Shown here: piece after piece, positions 17,040-25,733 of the stretch | How positions within the stretch are numbered: the first letter of the stretch is position 1 | How the letters are laid out: every line of letters starts with the position of its first letter | Assembly: GCA_016867815.1 (NCBI GenBank) | Contig: VGIR01000001.1 | Coordinates: 62,001 to 126,000, forward strand | Direction: 5' to 3' | DNA length: 64,000 nucleotides | DNA from: a candidate division WOR-3 bacterium | GTDB lineage: Bacteria > Hydrothermota > Tepidihabitantia > Tepidihabitantales > Tepidihabitantaceae | The notes under the pieces: generated by a model | Seen by the model: the letters and a program-made list of their open reading frames with translations, nothing else | What the model was told of the DNA's origin: nothing | The model's database searches: none | Made by a program: the position numbers and the translations under genes

Positions 17040-17657
17040 ATGAAGACCAGAACTGCACAGTTTGACTACGACCGTGAATACGGTCGTGACATACGAATGG
17101 CCGCTGCGGTCGCGCTGGGGTTGGTCATCGCGGGATTCCTCTTCCTGCCTCAGCCGAAGGTAGTGCCATACAAGTTGCGCGGGCCCGTTGTGGTGGACTT
17201 CACTCCTGTGGAGCCATCGCCACTGGTCTACGCGCCTCCCGAGCCGATGGAACCGGTCCACAGAGGGGTGCCGGTCGCAAGCGACAACCCCGAGGTCTTG
17301 ACCATCGGGCCCAACACCGATTTCCACGAACTGAAGCCGGACGTCGGCAGAATCGAACTGCCAGAAGTTCCGTTCATGATAGTGGAACACAAACCCAGGC
17401 TGCAACGGGTGGCGCAACCCGAGTACCCGGAGATGGCACGGGCAGCGGGCATCGAGGGCAAGGTGGCGGTGTCGATGGTGGTGGATACCCTCGGCAACGT
17501 GGTAAGGGCCGAGGTCTACGCGACCTCGGGCAACACCTTGCTCGACCAGGCTGCAGTCAGCGCCGCCTACAGGTGCGGCTTTGTTCCCGGATATCAGCGT
17601 GATCGGCCGGTCGTTGTGCGTAACGTTGTTCTGCCCTTCAACTTCCGGCTGCAATAG
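17040..17657 (+). CDS. TonB family energy-transducing protein
   Basis: The protein is 205 residues from an ATG with a strong AGGAGG. A short cytoplasmic stretch is followed by one membrane helix (residues ~20-37), a Pro-rich periplasmic linker with PVEPSPLVYAPPEPMEP, and a TonB C-terminal domain from ~120 (PEYPEMARAAGIEGKVAVSMVVDTLG, split by normal family spacing; NTLLDQAA; YRCGFVPG). It would couple inner-membrane proton force to an outer-membrane receptor. No ExbB/ExbD genes are next to it in this window. Confidence 0.85.
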   Translation: MKTRTAQFDYDREYGRDIRMAAAVALGLVIAGFLFLPQPKVVPYKLRGPVVVDFTPVEPSPLVYAPPEPMEPVHRGVPVASDNPEVLTIGPNTDFHELKPDVGRIELPEVPFMIVEHKPRLQRVAQPEYPEMARAAGIEGKVAVSMVVDTLGNVVRAEVYATSGNTLLDQAAVSAAYRCGFVPGYQRDRPVVVRNVVLPFNFRLQ

Positions 17658-18059
17658 CGCAGTCAGACGCGGAGTTCATCGGCGGGAGTGACGTCAGGTG
17701 GGTTCCAAGTTGCAGGCGTGTGGACTGCGCTCGGTGGCGGACTGCCAAGGGAGGCGTGCGTCGAAAGGCGCAGAAGAAGCGAAGGGGAGTTGCCGCCCTA
17801 TGTCAGTGGCAGGTCACGGAGCGGCTGCGTCTCGGGGTAAGGCGCAAGACCTGAGGACTACCAAGGCCGCGTCCGGGTAGCCCGTCTGGTGGCCGCCAAC
17901 GTGGCGGCGTCGGTTGGTCAGTAGCTCTGGAGAGAGACTCCGGTTCCTGATTCGAGGCTTGGCGTGCGGGTGGGACCGGGGCGACTGACGGCCTCGCGCC
18001 TGCAAGCTGGAGACAGCCAGCGTTCCCGGCGTGACAATCGGGTGGGCGGATGTAGAAGT
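17658..18059. other. no gene recognised
   Basis: About 400 bp between the TonB-like gene and the next membrane protein. Possible frames are short, lack ribosome sites and have no family resemblance. I see no clear RNA motif. Confidence 0.35.
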
Positions 18060-19118
18060 ATGGGCACAAGGCGATCTGAACGGCAGTCAGGAGTTGACGG
18101 CAAGCTGCCTGCATCCGGCAGTTCGAATGGCCGGGTGAACATTGGAAGACCGAAGGGCCAGGAGGAACGCCAGCCGTGGGAGTTGGGGCTGTTCTGGCTG
18201 CTGGTCGCCGCGATAGCGCTGGCAACCATGCTCGTTCTCTCGGGTTCCGTCCGCTTCTTCGCCGGCGACGTCAACGGTAGCTGTCTGTTCATGCTCAGCT
18301 CGTTCCTGCAGTCCCTGGCTGCGGTTCTGGGTATTGCCTTCACGCTCACGCTTATCGCCCTGCAACTCGCTGCTCAGAGCTACACGCACCGGGTGATCTG
18401 GCTTCACACCCGTTCCGTGGTCTTCGTGTTCACATTCGCCATGCTGCTGCTGGCCATGGTCTTCATCGCGGTGCTGCTGGCTTCCTACCGGAGTATACAG
18501 TCAACAGACAGGCATCCGTGGGTTGACCTGGCAGTTGTCTGGTTCGTCTCAGCCCTGGTGCTGCTGATTCCCTTCGCAGTCAGGACCCTCCGGCTGCTGG
18601 CCCCGGACAGTATCGCTGCTGCGTTGCTTGCAGGCCTGAGCGTGAAGCAGCTCGAGTCGAGTGACACCGCAGCTGTACACGTGCGCATTGGTCCGGTCTT
18701 TGACATGGCGCGCAAGGCCATTGTCAGCCGGGATGAACGGACTCTGGAGTTGCTGATGGCGCAGGTGAGGCGCCGGGTCGCGGCGCTGCTCGCCGATGTT
18801 GCACTCGGCGAGGAGGGTCTGGATCAACTACAGCGCGCGGTAAGTCCAGAGTTCCGCGACCTGGGTTGGCTTGCGAGCGACCGTGGTGACATCGGAGCCG
18901 TCAAACAGGTGGTTGATTGCCTGCGTGAGCTCGTCTGCCGGGCCGGAGCACGTCCCGACCGGCGAGTGTTCGCCGAGGAACTCAATGCCGCCATAGGCGA
19001 TATCTGGAAAGAAGCCAGTGCCCGCTTCAGCGACACCGCCCACGCGGCGAGGCTGGCGGAATTGGAGACGTCGATGAGTTCCTGCCGGGTCGAGATATCC
19101 AGCGTTCTTGACAGCTAG
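18060..19118 (+). CDS. DUF2254-like membrane protein
   Basis: About 352 residues from the ATG at 18060; a GTG at 18135 is another possible start. After a polar N-terminus there are four membrane helices, at about residues 45-65, 75-100, 120-145 and 160-180, followed by a soluble C-terminal half rich in Arg and Glu helices. Segments such as SSFLQSLAAVLGIAFTLTLIALQLAAQSY resemble DUF2254 proteins, which have no established function. It sits alone between TonB and KorDABC. Confidence 0.6.
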   Translation: MGTRRSERQSGVDGKLPASGSSNGRVNIGRPKGQEERQPWELGLFWLLVAAIALATMLVLSGSVRFFAGDVNGSCLFMLSSFLQSLAAVLGIAFTLTLIALQLAAQSYTHRVIWLHTRSVVFVFTFAMLLLAMVFIAVLLASYRSIQSTDRHPWVDLAVVWFVSALVLLIPFAVRTLRLLAPDSIAAALLAGLSVKQLESSDTAAVHVRIGPVFDMARKAIVSRDERTLELLMAQVRRRVAALLADVALGEEGLDQLQRAVSPEFRDLGWLASDRGDIGAVKQVVDCLRELVCRAGARPDRRVFAEELNAAIGDIWKEASARFSDTAHAARLAELETSMSSCRVEISSVLDS

Positions 19119-19143
19119 CTGGTAGCCGTCAGTTCTCCCAAGG

Positions 19144-19171
19144 TTGACCAGCCGACCCGCCGCTATAGAAT
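19144..19171 (+). promoter_or_regulatory. sigma70-type promoter of the KorDABC operon
   Basis: TTGACC at 19144-19149, 16-nt spacer, TAGAAT at 19166-19171. Transcript start near 19178, about 60 nt before the ferredoxin start codon. Confidence 0.6.
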
Positions 19172-19187
19172 AGCCTCCCTGACGCCA

Positions 19188-19241
19188 ATGAGCACTCACG
19201 ACATCTCGGCTGCGCTACGCTTGGTACTGGAGATCTCGTGA
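19188..19241 (+). CDS. possible 17-residue leader peptide
   Basis: ATG at 19188 opens a 17-codon frame beginning MSTHDISAAL. Its TGA stop at 19239-19241 overlaps the GTG start of the ferredoxin gene (GTGA). It lies inside the predicted leader and could couple translation into the operon. No strong Shine-Dalgarno precedes it, and it may be chance. Confidence 0.3.
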   Translation: MSTHDISAALRLVLEIS

Positions 19242-19579
19242 AGAAGTTCCTGAAGCAGGAACCTGTGCTGTCGGTCGGCCCCAAGGGAAATCAGCACACA
19301 ATCATCCGCCAGTTCTGCAAGGGCTGCCGGATTTGCGTCGAATTCTGTCCGACCGGCACGCTCGACCTCGACGATCGGTTCAAGATTGCAGTTGCGCACC
19401 CGGAGAAGTGCATCGCCTGCCGGATGTGCGAATTGCGGTGCCCGGATATGGCGATTTTCGTCAGGAAGTGGGCAGCAAAGGAAGGGCCGATGTCAGAAGG
19501 CAGAAGTCAGAAGGCAGAAGGAAGAAGTGCGGAGGCGCTGAACGACGCGGAAGGGGCCGAGAGCGGGGCGAAGCCGTGA
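19238..19579 (+). CDS. korD: 2-oxoacid:ferredoxin oxidoreductase delta subunit (ferredoxin type)
   Basis: The protein is 113 residues. Two [4Fe-4S] motifs are visible: CKGCRICVEFCP (residues ~28-39) and CIACRMCELRCP (~60-71). It passes electrons between the Kor complex and soluble ferredoxin. The core ends near residue 82; the last ~30 residues (SEGRSQKAEGRS and on) are encoded by a CAGAAG word repeat and look like a non-conserved extension. The GTG start has GGAG 5 nt upstream. Its stop overlaps the start of the alpha-subunit gene. Confidence 0.88.
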   Translation: MKKFLKQEPVLSVGPKGNQHTIIRQFCKGCRICVEFCPTGTLDLDDRFKIAVAHPEKCIACRMCELRCPDMAIFVRKWAAKEGPMSEGRSQKAEGRSAEALNDAEGAESGAKP

Positions 19580-20682
19580 CCGAACTGCTGTCGGGCAATG
19601 AGGCGTGCGCGGTTGGTGCGGTGCGCGCGGGCGTGCGGTTCTTCGCCGGCTATCCGATAACGCCCTCGACCGAGATCGCGGAGTACCTGGCGCGCGAGAT
19701 GCCGCGCATCGGCGGGACGTTCATCCAGATGGAGGACGAGATCGCGTCCATCTGCTGCATGAACGGCGCGACTGCGGCCGGGATCAAGGCCATGACCGCC
19801 ACGTCCGGCCCCGGCTTCTCGCTGATGCAGGAGGGGATCGGCTATTCGATCATGGCCGAGCTGCCGTGCATCATCGTTGACGTGATGCGGGGCGGGCCCG
19901 CCACCGGAACGCCGACCCGTACCGCGCAGTCCGACGTGATGCAGGCGCGGCACGGCACGCACGGCGACCACCCGATCGTGGCGCTCTGTCCGTGGAACGT
20001 GCGCGAGTGTTTCGACCTGACCGTGCAGGCGGTAAACCTGTCCGAGCGGCTCAGAATCCCGGTGATCCTGCTGATGGACGAGATCGTCGGGCACATGCGC
20101 GAGGCCGTGCAACTGCCGGAGAAGATCCAGCTCTGGGAGTCGCAGCGCGCCAAGGTGGCGGCACCGGACTATTATCATTACGACGATTCGAACAACTACG
20201 ACGCCCGGATCGCCAGTTTCGGCGAAGGCTACCGCGTGCACCTGACCGGGCTGACCCACCGCAAGGACGGGTTCCCGACCGACGACCCGGAGATCATCAA
20301 GTGGAACATGGACCGGCTGCGGAAGAAGATCGACGACAACCGGTCGTGGCTCTGGGATATTTCCTACGAGGACCTGGGTTCGGAGACGGTCATTGTCTGT
20401 TACGGGAGCGCCGCCCGATCGGCGATGGAGGCGAAGCGGCAGTTCGAGCAGAAGACTGGGCGCCGGGTCGGCATCCTCAGGCTGCGGATGATCTGGCCTT
20501 TCCCGATGGAGCGGATGATCGCGCTGATGAAGAGCGCCCGCCGGGTCATCGTCCCGGAAATGAATCAGGGGCAGCTGCGCCGGACCATCGAGCGGAGTGT
20601 GAGCCGGAACGTGCCGGTAGTTTCGGTCCAGCGCTATGACGGCGAGATGCTGACGCCGGAAGAGATCATTGAGGCGCTCTAG
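19576..20682 (+). CDS. korA: 2-oxoacid:ferredoxin oxidoreductase alpha subunit
   Basis: The protein is 368 residues from a GTG overlapping the stop of korD (GTGA). The N-terminal pyrimidine-binding domain (GNEACAVGAVRAGVRFFAGYPITPSTEI region), the MEDEIASI segment and the C-terminal domain with VEVNYGA-like YGSAARSA and ILRLRMIWPFP are typical of KorA. With KorB it oxidatively decarboxylates 2-oxoacids, most likely 2-oxoglutarate, reducing ferredoxin; the exact substrate cannot be read from sequence alone. Confidence 0.9.
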   Translation: MTELLSGNEACAVGAVRAGVRFFAGYPITPSTEIAEYLAREMPRIGGTFIQMEDEIASICCMNGATAAGIKAMTATSGPGFSLMQEGIGYSIMAELPCIIVDVMRGGPATGTPTRTAQSDVMQARHGTHGDHPIVALCPWNVRECFDLTVQAVNLSERLRIPVILLMDEIVGHMREAVQLPEKIQLWESQRAKVAAPDYYHYDDSNNYDARIASFGEGYRVHLTGLTHRKDGFPTDDPEIIKWNMDRLRKKIDDNRSWLWDISYEDLGSETVIVCYGSAARSAMEAKRQFEQKTGRRVGILRLRMIWPFPMERMIALMKSARRVIVPEMNQGQLRRTIERSVSRNVPVVSVQRYDGEMLTPEEIIEAL

Positions 20683-20686
20683 GGAA

Positions 20687-20784
20687 ATGACGAAGTACGA
20701 AGTCAGAATGACGATTGAAGTCCGAATGACGAACTGCGGACAGGCCGATGCCTGAACCCCTGAACCCCGGGACCCCTGAACCCG
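20687..20784. repeat. word repeats at the korA-korB junction
   Basis: Two word families sit side by side. ATGACGAA / GTCAGAATGACG / GTCCGAATGACG lies at about 20687-20738, and CCTGAACCCC / GGACCCCTGAACCC at about 20752-20783. The second runs into korB and encodes its first ~12 residues. Confidence 0.7.
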
Positions 20785-21668
20785 TTCGGTTGGCTGAGCA
20801 CGAGGCCGTGGACCGGTTCCTGGAGTATTTCCGTGTAGACGAGCGGTTCCCGCACATCCTCTGTCCGGGCTGCGGGATCGGGACGGCCATGAACACCGTG
20901 GTGCGGTCGTTCATCGAGACCGGCGTTAGCCAGGATGAGTTGTGCGTGGTCTCAGGCATCGGGTGCTCGTCGCGGATTTCCGGATACCTGGATTGCGACA
21001 CATTCCACACCTTGCACGGCCGCGCCCTGCCGGCGGCAACCGGCGTGAAGCTGGCCAAACCACACTTGAAGGTCGTGGTGTTCGGCGGGGATGGTGACAT
21101 GCTGGCGATCGGCGGCAATCACTTCATCCACGCCGCGCGTAGGAACATCGACGTGACGGTATTCGTGCTCAACAACTTCACCTACGGAATGACCGGCGGT
21201 CAGTATTCTCCGACCACTCCAACCTGCGCGCGGGCCTCCACCGCCCCGTTCGGCAACGTGGAGCGGGACTTCGATACGTGTTTCATGGCGCGCGCGACCG
21301 GGGCGATGTTCGTTGCCCGCAGCACCACCTTCCATGTCGCCCATCTGAAGAAGATGGCGAAGCTGGCGTTGAGCAAGCGCGGCTTCAGCGTCGTCGAGAT
21401 CATCTCCCAGTGTCCGACGTTCTTCGGCCGCCATCAGAGCATGGGCGACGCGGTGAAGATGCTCGAGTGGATCAAGGACCGGTCGATAGACGTCAGCAAG
21501 GTGACGGACCCGTGGGTGGTGCAAGACAAGTTCGTGATCGGCGTCCTGCACGATCGCGAAGAGGTGCCGCCCTATTCCGAGCTGTATGCCAACATGCGGC
21601 GGCTGCGTCAGCAGAGCGCTGGGTGCAAGGACCTCGGCCTGCCCGGCAAGGGCGCCGGGATATCGTAG
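20748..21668 (+). CDS. korB: 2-oxoacid:ferredoxin oxidoreductase beta subunit
   Basis: The protein is 306 residues and binds thiamine diphosphate. CPGCGIG (~39-45), GIGCSSR and the TPP/Mg motif GDGDMLAIGGNH followed by NNFTYGMTGGQ are all present. The first ~12 residues (MPEPLNPGTPEP) are encoded by a CCTGAACCC word repeat and are not expected in homologues; a TTG at 20790 could be an alternative start. It is co-transcribed with korA and korC. Confidence 0.9.
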   Translation: MPEPLNPGTPEPVRLAEHEAVDRFLEYFRVDERFPHILCPGCGIGTAMNTVVRSFIETGVSQDELCVVSGIGCSSRISGYLDCDTFHTLHGRALPAATGVKLAKPHLKVVVFGGDGDMLAIGGNHFIHAARRNIDVTVFVLNNFTYGMTGGQYSPTTPTCARASTAPFGNVERDFDTCFMARATGAMFVARSTTFHVAHLKKMAKLALSKRGFSVVEIISQCPTFFGRHQSMGDAVKMLEWIKDRSIDVSKVTDPWVVQDKFVIGVLHDREEVPPYSELYANMRRLRQQSAGCKDLGLPGKGAGIS

Positions 21669-21672
21669 GACG

Positions 21673-22233
21673 ATGAAGACCGAGATCCGGCTGGCCGGTA
21701 CGGGCGGGCAGGGCGTGATTCTGGCCAGCGTCATTCTTGCGGAGGCGGCAGGCGTCCACGAGGGGAAGCACGTGGTGCAGACGCAGAGCTACGGCCCGGA
21801 GGCGCGAGGCGGTGCTTCGCGGGCCGACGTCATCATTGCGGACGAGCCAATTCTGTATCCGAAGTCGCGCCGGCTCGACGTCCTGGTTAGTCTCTCTCAG
21901 CAAGCCGCGGACAAGTACTTCGATGATCTGAAAGTCCATGGAATCGCGATCATAGACGGCTTCTATGTGCGGGAGTGCCCGCGCGAAGGGGCGATCTGCC
22001 TGCCCATGACCGAGACCGCGCGCAATGAGCTCGGGCGCGAGCTGTTCACGAACATCCTGACGCTGGGCGCGCTCGCCCGCATCACCGGAGTGGTGGAGCT
22101 TGAGTCTCTGGAGAAATCTGTCGCCAACCGCGTGCCGGCCAAGGCACTTGACCTGAACAAAAGGGCGTTGGCACTGGGGTGGGAGCTTGGCGCGAGAAGA
22201 ACGAAGTCAGAAGCTGGGATCCAGAATGCATAG
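21673..22233 (+). CDS. korC: 2-oxoacid:ferredoxin oxidoreductase gamma subunit
   Basis: The protein is 186 residues. It shows the gamma-subunit hallmarks AGTGGQGVILAS and QTQSYGPEARGGASRADV. The ATG lies 4 nt after the korB stop. The last ~10 residues (RTKSEAGIQNA) again come from a GAAGTCAGAAG-type repeat. It completes the KorDABC set, so the organism can make or use 2-oxoglutarate with ferredoxin, as in anaerobic amino-acid catabolism or a reductive TCA segment. Confidence 0.9.
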   Translation: MKTEIRLAGTGGQGVILASVILAEAAGVHEGKHVVQTQSYGPEARGGASRADVIIADEPILYPKSRRLDVLVSLSQQAADKYFDDLKVHGIAIIDGFYVRECPREGAICLPMTETARNELGRELFTNILTLGALARITGVVELESLEKSVANRVPAKALDLNKRALALGWELGARRTKSEAGIQNA

Positions 22234-23950
22234 GGCTGAAGTGCGGACGAAGAAGTCCAGAGCCAAGTCCCCGGAGCCTGAAGTCACTCCGAACCTTGAG
22301 ACTCATGAACCCCCGGCCCCGTCAATCGCGGGCCGCGTCGACGAGATGATGGACCCGAAACTCTACGGCAGGGACGTGAAGCAGGTCCGGATGCTACAGA
22401 CGCACACATCGTGGGTGTTCCTGACCGGCACCCGCGCCTACAAGGTGAAGAAGCCGGTCAACTTCGGCTTCCTTGACTACACTGACCTGTCCGCGCGCCG
22501 GTTCTTCTGCAATGAGGAGTTCCGACTCAACCAGCTTCTCTCGCCGGACATCTACATCAAGGTACTGCCAATCACCGAGTCCAAAGGCAGGCTCAAGCTC
22601 GGAGGCCGGGGTCGGGTCGTCGACTATTGCCTGGAGATGAGGGAGTTGTCACAGGACTGGATAATGACCGAGCAACTCAAGCGCGACCGCGTGACCTTTG
22701 AGCACATCGACCAGATCGCCCGATCCATCGCCGACTTTCACGCACGGGCAGAGCGAGGCAGTGGGGTCGCGCAGTACGGTAGCACTGAGATCATCCGTCT
22801 GAATTGGGACGAGAACTTCGCGCAAACGATGGAGTTCCGAGCGAAGACCATCACACACCGTGAATTCGACGAGATCAAGACGGCGGTTGAGGGGTTCATC
22901 ACCGAGAACCGCGGGTTGTTCCGGCGCCGGCGCGCGAGTGGCTTCGTCCGCCGCTGTCACGGTGACCTGCATTCGAAGAACATCTTCATCATTAGGGAGG
23001 GTCCAGGGGGTCAGGGGTTCGCGGGTTCAGGCCACGCCTCCCGGCCCCCGGAATCCCCTAGTCCTGATTCTGTCCGGATCTTCGACTGCATTGAGTTCAA
23101 CCCGCGCTTCTCCTGCTCGGACGTGGCGTCGGAGATTGCATTCATGGCAATGGACCTCGACTATTGGGGCCGCAAGGACCTCGCGGACTTCTTTGTTGAG
23201 CGCTATGTAGTCCATACGGGTGATGCCGGCCTGCTCCGTCTGCTCAACTTCTACAAGTGCTACCGGGCATACGTCCGCGGTAAGGTGACGAGCTTTGTCC
23301 TGAACGACCCAGGCGTCGGCCCGGCTGACAAGGCCAAGGCCGCGAAGACCGCAGCCGAGTACTTCAAGCTCTCCCACCGTTACGCGACCGGCATGTCGGT
23401 CGAGCCGAAGCTCGTGGTGATGATGGGGCTGCCGGCAGTCGGCAAGACTTTCGTAGCGCGAAGGCTGGCCGAACGCACCGGTGCCTTTCACTTCCTTTCC
23501 GATTCCATCCGCAAGCAGTTGCTGGGAGTCCCGGTCAGCCAGCATAGGTTCGAGTCCTTCGGCAAGGGAATCTACCAGAACAGCATCGGCAGTAGGACCT
23601 ACCGCGAGATGATGCGGCGGGCCGGCATGTTCCTTTCGGCAGGGCAGAGCGTCATTCTGGATGCGACCTTCTTGACCGATGAGTCGCGTGAACAGGCACG
23701 AAAGACGGCGGCCCGGGTCAAGGTGCCGGTCACCTTTGTTTTCGCCGACTGCCCGGAGCGGGTAGTGCTGTCGCGGCTGCGGCGCCGGTCCGGCGAGTAC
23801 TCAGTGTCGGACGCCAAGCTGCACGTATACCTGGAAATGAAGAGCCGGTTCAAGCCGCCAAGGCCCAACCGCGGGATTGTCCGCGTCGACACCAGTGAGC
23901 CCTTGGGGCGGTCCTTGGCCAAGATTGAGCGCGCACTACTTCGCATCTGA
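22226..23950 (+). CDS. aminoglycoside-phosphotransferase-like / P-loop kinase fusion
   Basis: About 574 residues from an ATG overlapping the korC stop by 8 nt. The N-terminal half is a kinase-fold (APH-like) domain: KVKKPVNFGFLDYT, catalytic HGDLHSKN (H245, D247), and DCIEFN as the metal-binding Asp. The C-terminal half is a P-loop kinase with GLPAVGKT (residues 401-408), like gluconate/zeta-type kinases. Such bifunctional proteins are common and uncharacterised. Residues ~257-281 (GPGGQGFAGSGHASRPPESP) are an insertion encoded by a GGGTTCAGG / GAATCCCC word repeat, placed between the catalytic loop and the DFG-like strand. Confidence 0.82.
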   Translation: MHRAEVRTKKSRAKSPEPEVTPNLETHEPPAPSIAGRVDEMMDPKLYGRDVKQVRMLQTHTSWVFLTGTRAYKVKKPVNFGFLDYTDLSARRFFCNEEFRLNQLLSPDIYIKVLPITESKGRLKLGGRGRVVDYCLEMRELSQDWIMTEQLKRDRVTFEHIDQIARSIADFHARAERGSGVAQYGSTEIIRLNWDENFAQTMEFRAKTITHREFDEIKTAVEGFITENRGLFRRRRASGFVRRCHGDLHSKNIFIIREGPGGQGFAGSGHASRPPESPSPDSVRIFDCIEFNPRFSCSDVASEIAFMAMDLDYWGRKDLADFFVERYVVHTGDAGLLRLLNFYKCYRAYVRGKVTSFVLNDPGVGPADKAKAAKTAAEYFKLSHRYATGMSVEPKLVVMMGLPAVGKTFVARRLAERTGAFHFLSDSIRKQLLGVPVSQHRFESFGKGIYQNSIGSRTYREMMRRAGMFLSAGQSVILDATFLTDESREQARKTAARVKVPVTFVFADCPERVVLSRLRRRSGEYSVSDAKLHVYLEMKSRFKPPRPNRGIVRVDTSEPLGRSLAKIERALLRI

Positions 23951-24629
23951 CGCCCACATAGGCGGCGGCAATCCCGACGCCGAACAGCGGCTGTTTTGGT
24001 TCCTCGAGTCGATCCGCGGCAAAGCAGACTCACTTTACATCCTTGGCGACCTCTTCGAGTTCTGGTTTGAGTATGGCCGGTCGATTCCCAAACCGGGTTT
24101 TCGAGCGCTGGCTGAGCTGTCCGAGCTGAACCGAACCGGCACCCGTATCGGCTACCTGAAGGGCAATCATGACTTCTGGTTCAAGGATTTCTGGCAGCGC
24201 GAGCTCGGGGCCGAGGCGGCGGACGAGCTCGACGTCGTGCTGGACGGCAAGCGGGTCTTCCTAACCCACGGCGACACCCTGGACCGGTCGTTCGTGCCGC
24301 GTCTCTTCCGGGTGCTGATGCGCAGCCGGCTCAACGGATGGCTCTACTCGCAGCTTCATCCGGACATCGGCATCGGACTCGCTCTGGCCGTTGCCAGGGC
24401 GAACCGGGTCAAGAACTCCAAGCCGAGTCTCGTCGAAGACATGGCCAGATTCGCCGAGGGCAGGCTTTCCTCCGGCTTCGACATCGTCGTCATGGGGCAT
24501 TCACACGTGCCCGAAGTCAGGCGGCTTGCGGGCGGAGTCTATTTGAACGTGGGTGACTGGATGACTCACTTCACCTACGGCGTCATCCGCGACGGAGTCG
24601 CGTCACTGCAGAGATTCGAGGAAAGCTAG
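23925..24629 (+). CDS. UDP-2,3-diacylglucosamine diphosphatase-like metallophosphoesterase
   Basis: About 234 residues. Calcineurin-type metal motifs are intact: SDAHIGG, GDLFEFW, GNHDFW and GHSHVPE, with FLTHGDTLD between. This is the LpxH/YbbF family, which cleaves UDP-diacylglucosamine to lipid X in lipid A synthesis. That function is plausible but not certain, since relatives act on other substrates. I chose the TTG at 23925, which puts the DxH motif at the usual distance from the N-terminus; it overlaps the kinase-fusion gene. A GTG at 23877 gives a longer, poorly conserved start. Confidence 0.75.
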   Translation: MSAHYFASDAHIGGGNPDAEQRLFWFLESIRGKADSLYILGDLFEFWFEYGRSIPKPGFRALAELSELNRTGTRIGYLKGNHDFWFKDFWQRELGAEAADELDVVLDGKRVFLTHGDTLDRSFVPRLFRVLMRSRLNGWLYSQLHPDIGIGLALAVARANRVKNSKPSLVEDMARFAEGRLSSGFDIVVMGHSHVPEVRRLAGGVYLNVGDWMTHFTYGVIRDGVASLQRFEES

Positions 24630-24633
24630 CAGG

Positions 24634-25626
24634 ATGTCGTCGTCGATGCCGGCGACACCAACGTCATTCGGTCGAACCACTGCGCTAGGAGCCTGGCACG
24701 GCATCCGGGCCTTCCTCAAGCTGATGCTCATTGTGGCGCCGGTCTACACCCTTGTCACGGTCCTCAAGTACACGCCGGCAATCAGGGTCTTTGCCGAGTT
24801 CATGGCGCCGCTGATGAAGCACTTCGGACTGCCCGGCGAAGCCGCTCTCGCCCTGATCATCGGCAACGTTGTCAATCTGTATGCCGGGCTTGGGGCGGTG
24901 ACGGCGCTCATGATAACGACAGACCAGCTGACCGTGCTCAGCTTGATGCTGTTGCTCTCGCATTCGCAGATACTGGAAACCGCAGTTTTCTTCCAGATCC
25001 GGGCGAAGTGGTGGCTGCTGTGGCTCATCCGGCTGATGATGTCGGCGATCGCAGGGGCGGGACTGAGCCGGCTGATCGTGAAGACCGGTCCGGCGGGCAC
25101 TGCCGATGTGGCCCGCCTGGCCGAGATGGCCCAGAAGGGCTATGTCGGCATCGCACCGGCGCTTGCCGACTGGGCGCGCGGCCTGGCCGACACCGGCATC
25201 AAGATGCTCCTGGTTCTGGTCGGGATCTTCATTCTGCTGGAATGGGGAAAGCGCTACGGAATTCTCAAGAAGACGCTCCGGGTAGTCGGCAGCGTTACCC
25301 GCTTCATCGGCCTGAAGCCGGAGTCAGGCATGCCGTGGCTGGCCGGTAACGTGTTCGGAATCGTGTTCGGGGCCGGAGTCGTCATCGAGACAGCGCGAGA
25401 GGGGCGGTTGGATTCCAAGCAGGTAACGCTGGTTGCCACCTTCCTGGCCTTGTGCCACGGACTGTTCGAGGACACGGCGATATTCCTGGTGATGGGCGCG
25501 AACATGTTCTGGATCCTGGTGCCGAGAATCGTGCTGGCCATCGTGGTCACATGGGTGCTGAGCAAAGTGCTGAAGGACGGCGGCACGACCAAGCTGCCCG
25601 AGCCGAAGGCTGAAGGACAGACATGA
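24634..25626 (+). CDS. nucleoside-recognition (gate) domain membrane protein
   Basis: The protein is 330 residues with about eight hydrophobic helices. It has two gate-type modules, the first around GNVVNLYAGLGAVTAL and SHSQILETAVFF, the second around GNVFGIVFGAGVVIETA and ALCHGLFEDTAIF. The HSQILE/HGLFED pairing is typical of spore-maturation-like or nucleoside-recognition proteins. Transported solute unknown. It starts 4 nt after the LpxH-like gene and is in the same transcription unit. Confidence 0.75.
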   Translation: MSSSMPATPTSFGRTTALGAWHGIRAFLKLMLIVAPVYTLVTVLKYTPAIRVFAEFMAPLMKHFGLPGEAALALIIGNVVNLYAGLGAVTALMITTDQLTVLSLMLLLSHSQILETAVFFQIRAKWWLLWLIRLMMSAIAGAGLSRLIVKTGPAGTADVARLAEMAQKGYVGIAPALADWARGLADTGIKMLLVLVGIFILLEWGKRYGILKKTLRVVGSVTRFIGLKPESGMPWLAGNVFGIVFGAGVVIETAREGRLDSKQVTLVATFLALCHGLFEDTAIFLVMGANMFWILVPRIVLAIVVTWVLSKVLKDGGTTKLPEPKAEGQT

Positions 25627-25667
25627 ACCGAAGGTTGCCGTGTTGATGAGCGGACAAGGGGAGCCGT

Positions 25668-25697
25668 TTGACAAAGTGCCTCACTGCGACCTAGAAT
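25668..25697 (+). promoter_or_regulatory. sigma70-type promoter of the aminopeptidase operon
   Basis: TTGACA at 25668-25673, 18-nt spacer, TAGAAT at 25692-25697; leader of about 30 nt with AAGGAG before the GTG start. Confidence 0.6.
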
Positions 25698-25733
25698 TGA
25701 CGCGCAGGCGGTATGCCTGCAGAAGGAGCTGAC

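Noticed and set aside
17658-18059. Possible structured RNA (RNase P or tmRNA) in the 400-bp gap
   Set aside because: I looked for the conserved core segments of both and did not find them.
19333-19575. 81-residue N-terminal extension of KorA
   Set aside because: It overlaps the ferredoxin gene entirely and lacks a ribosome site; the GTG at the GTGA overlap fits the family start.
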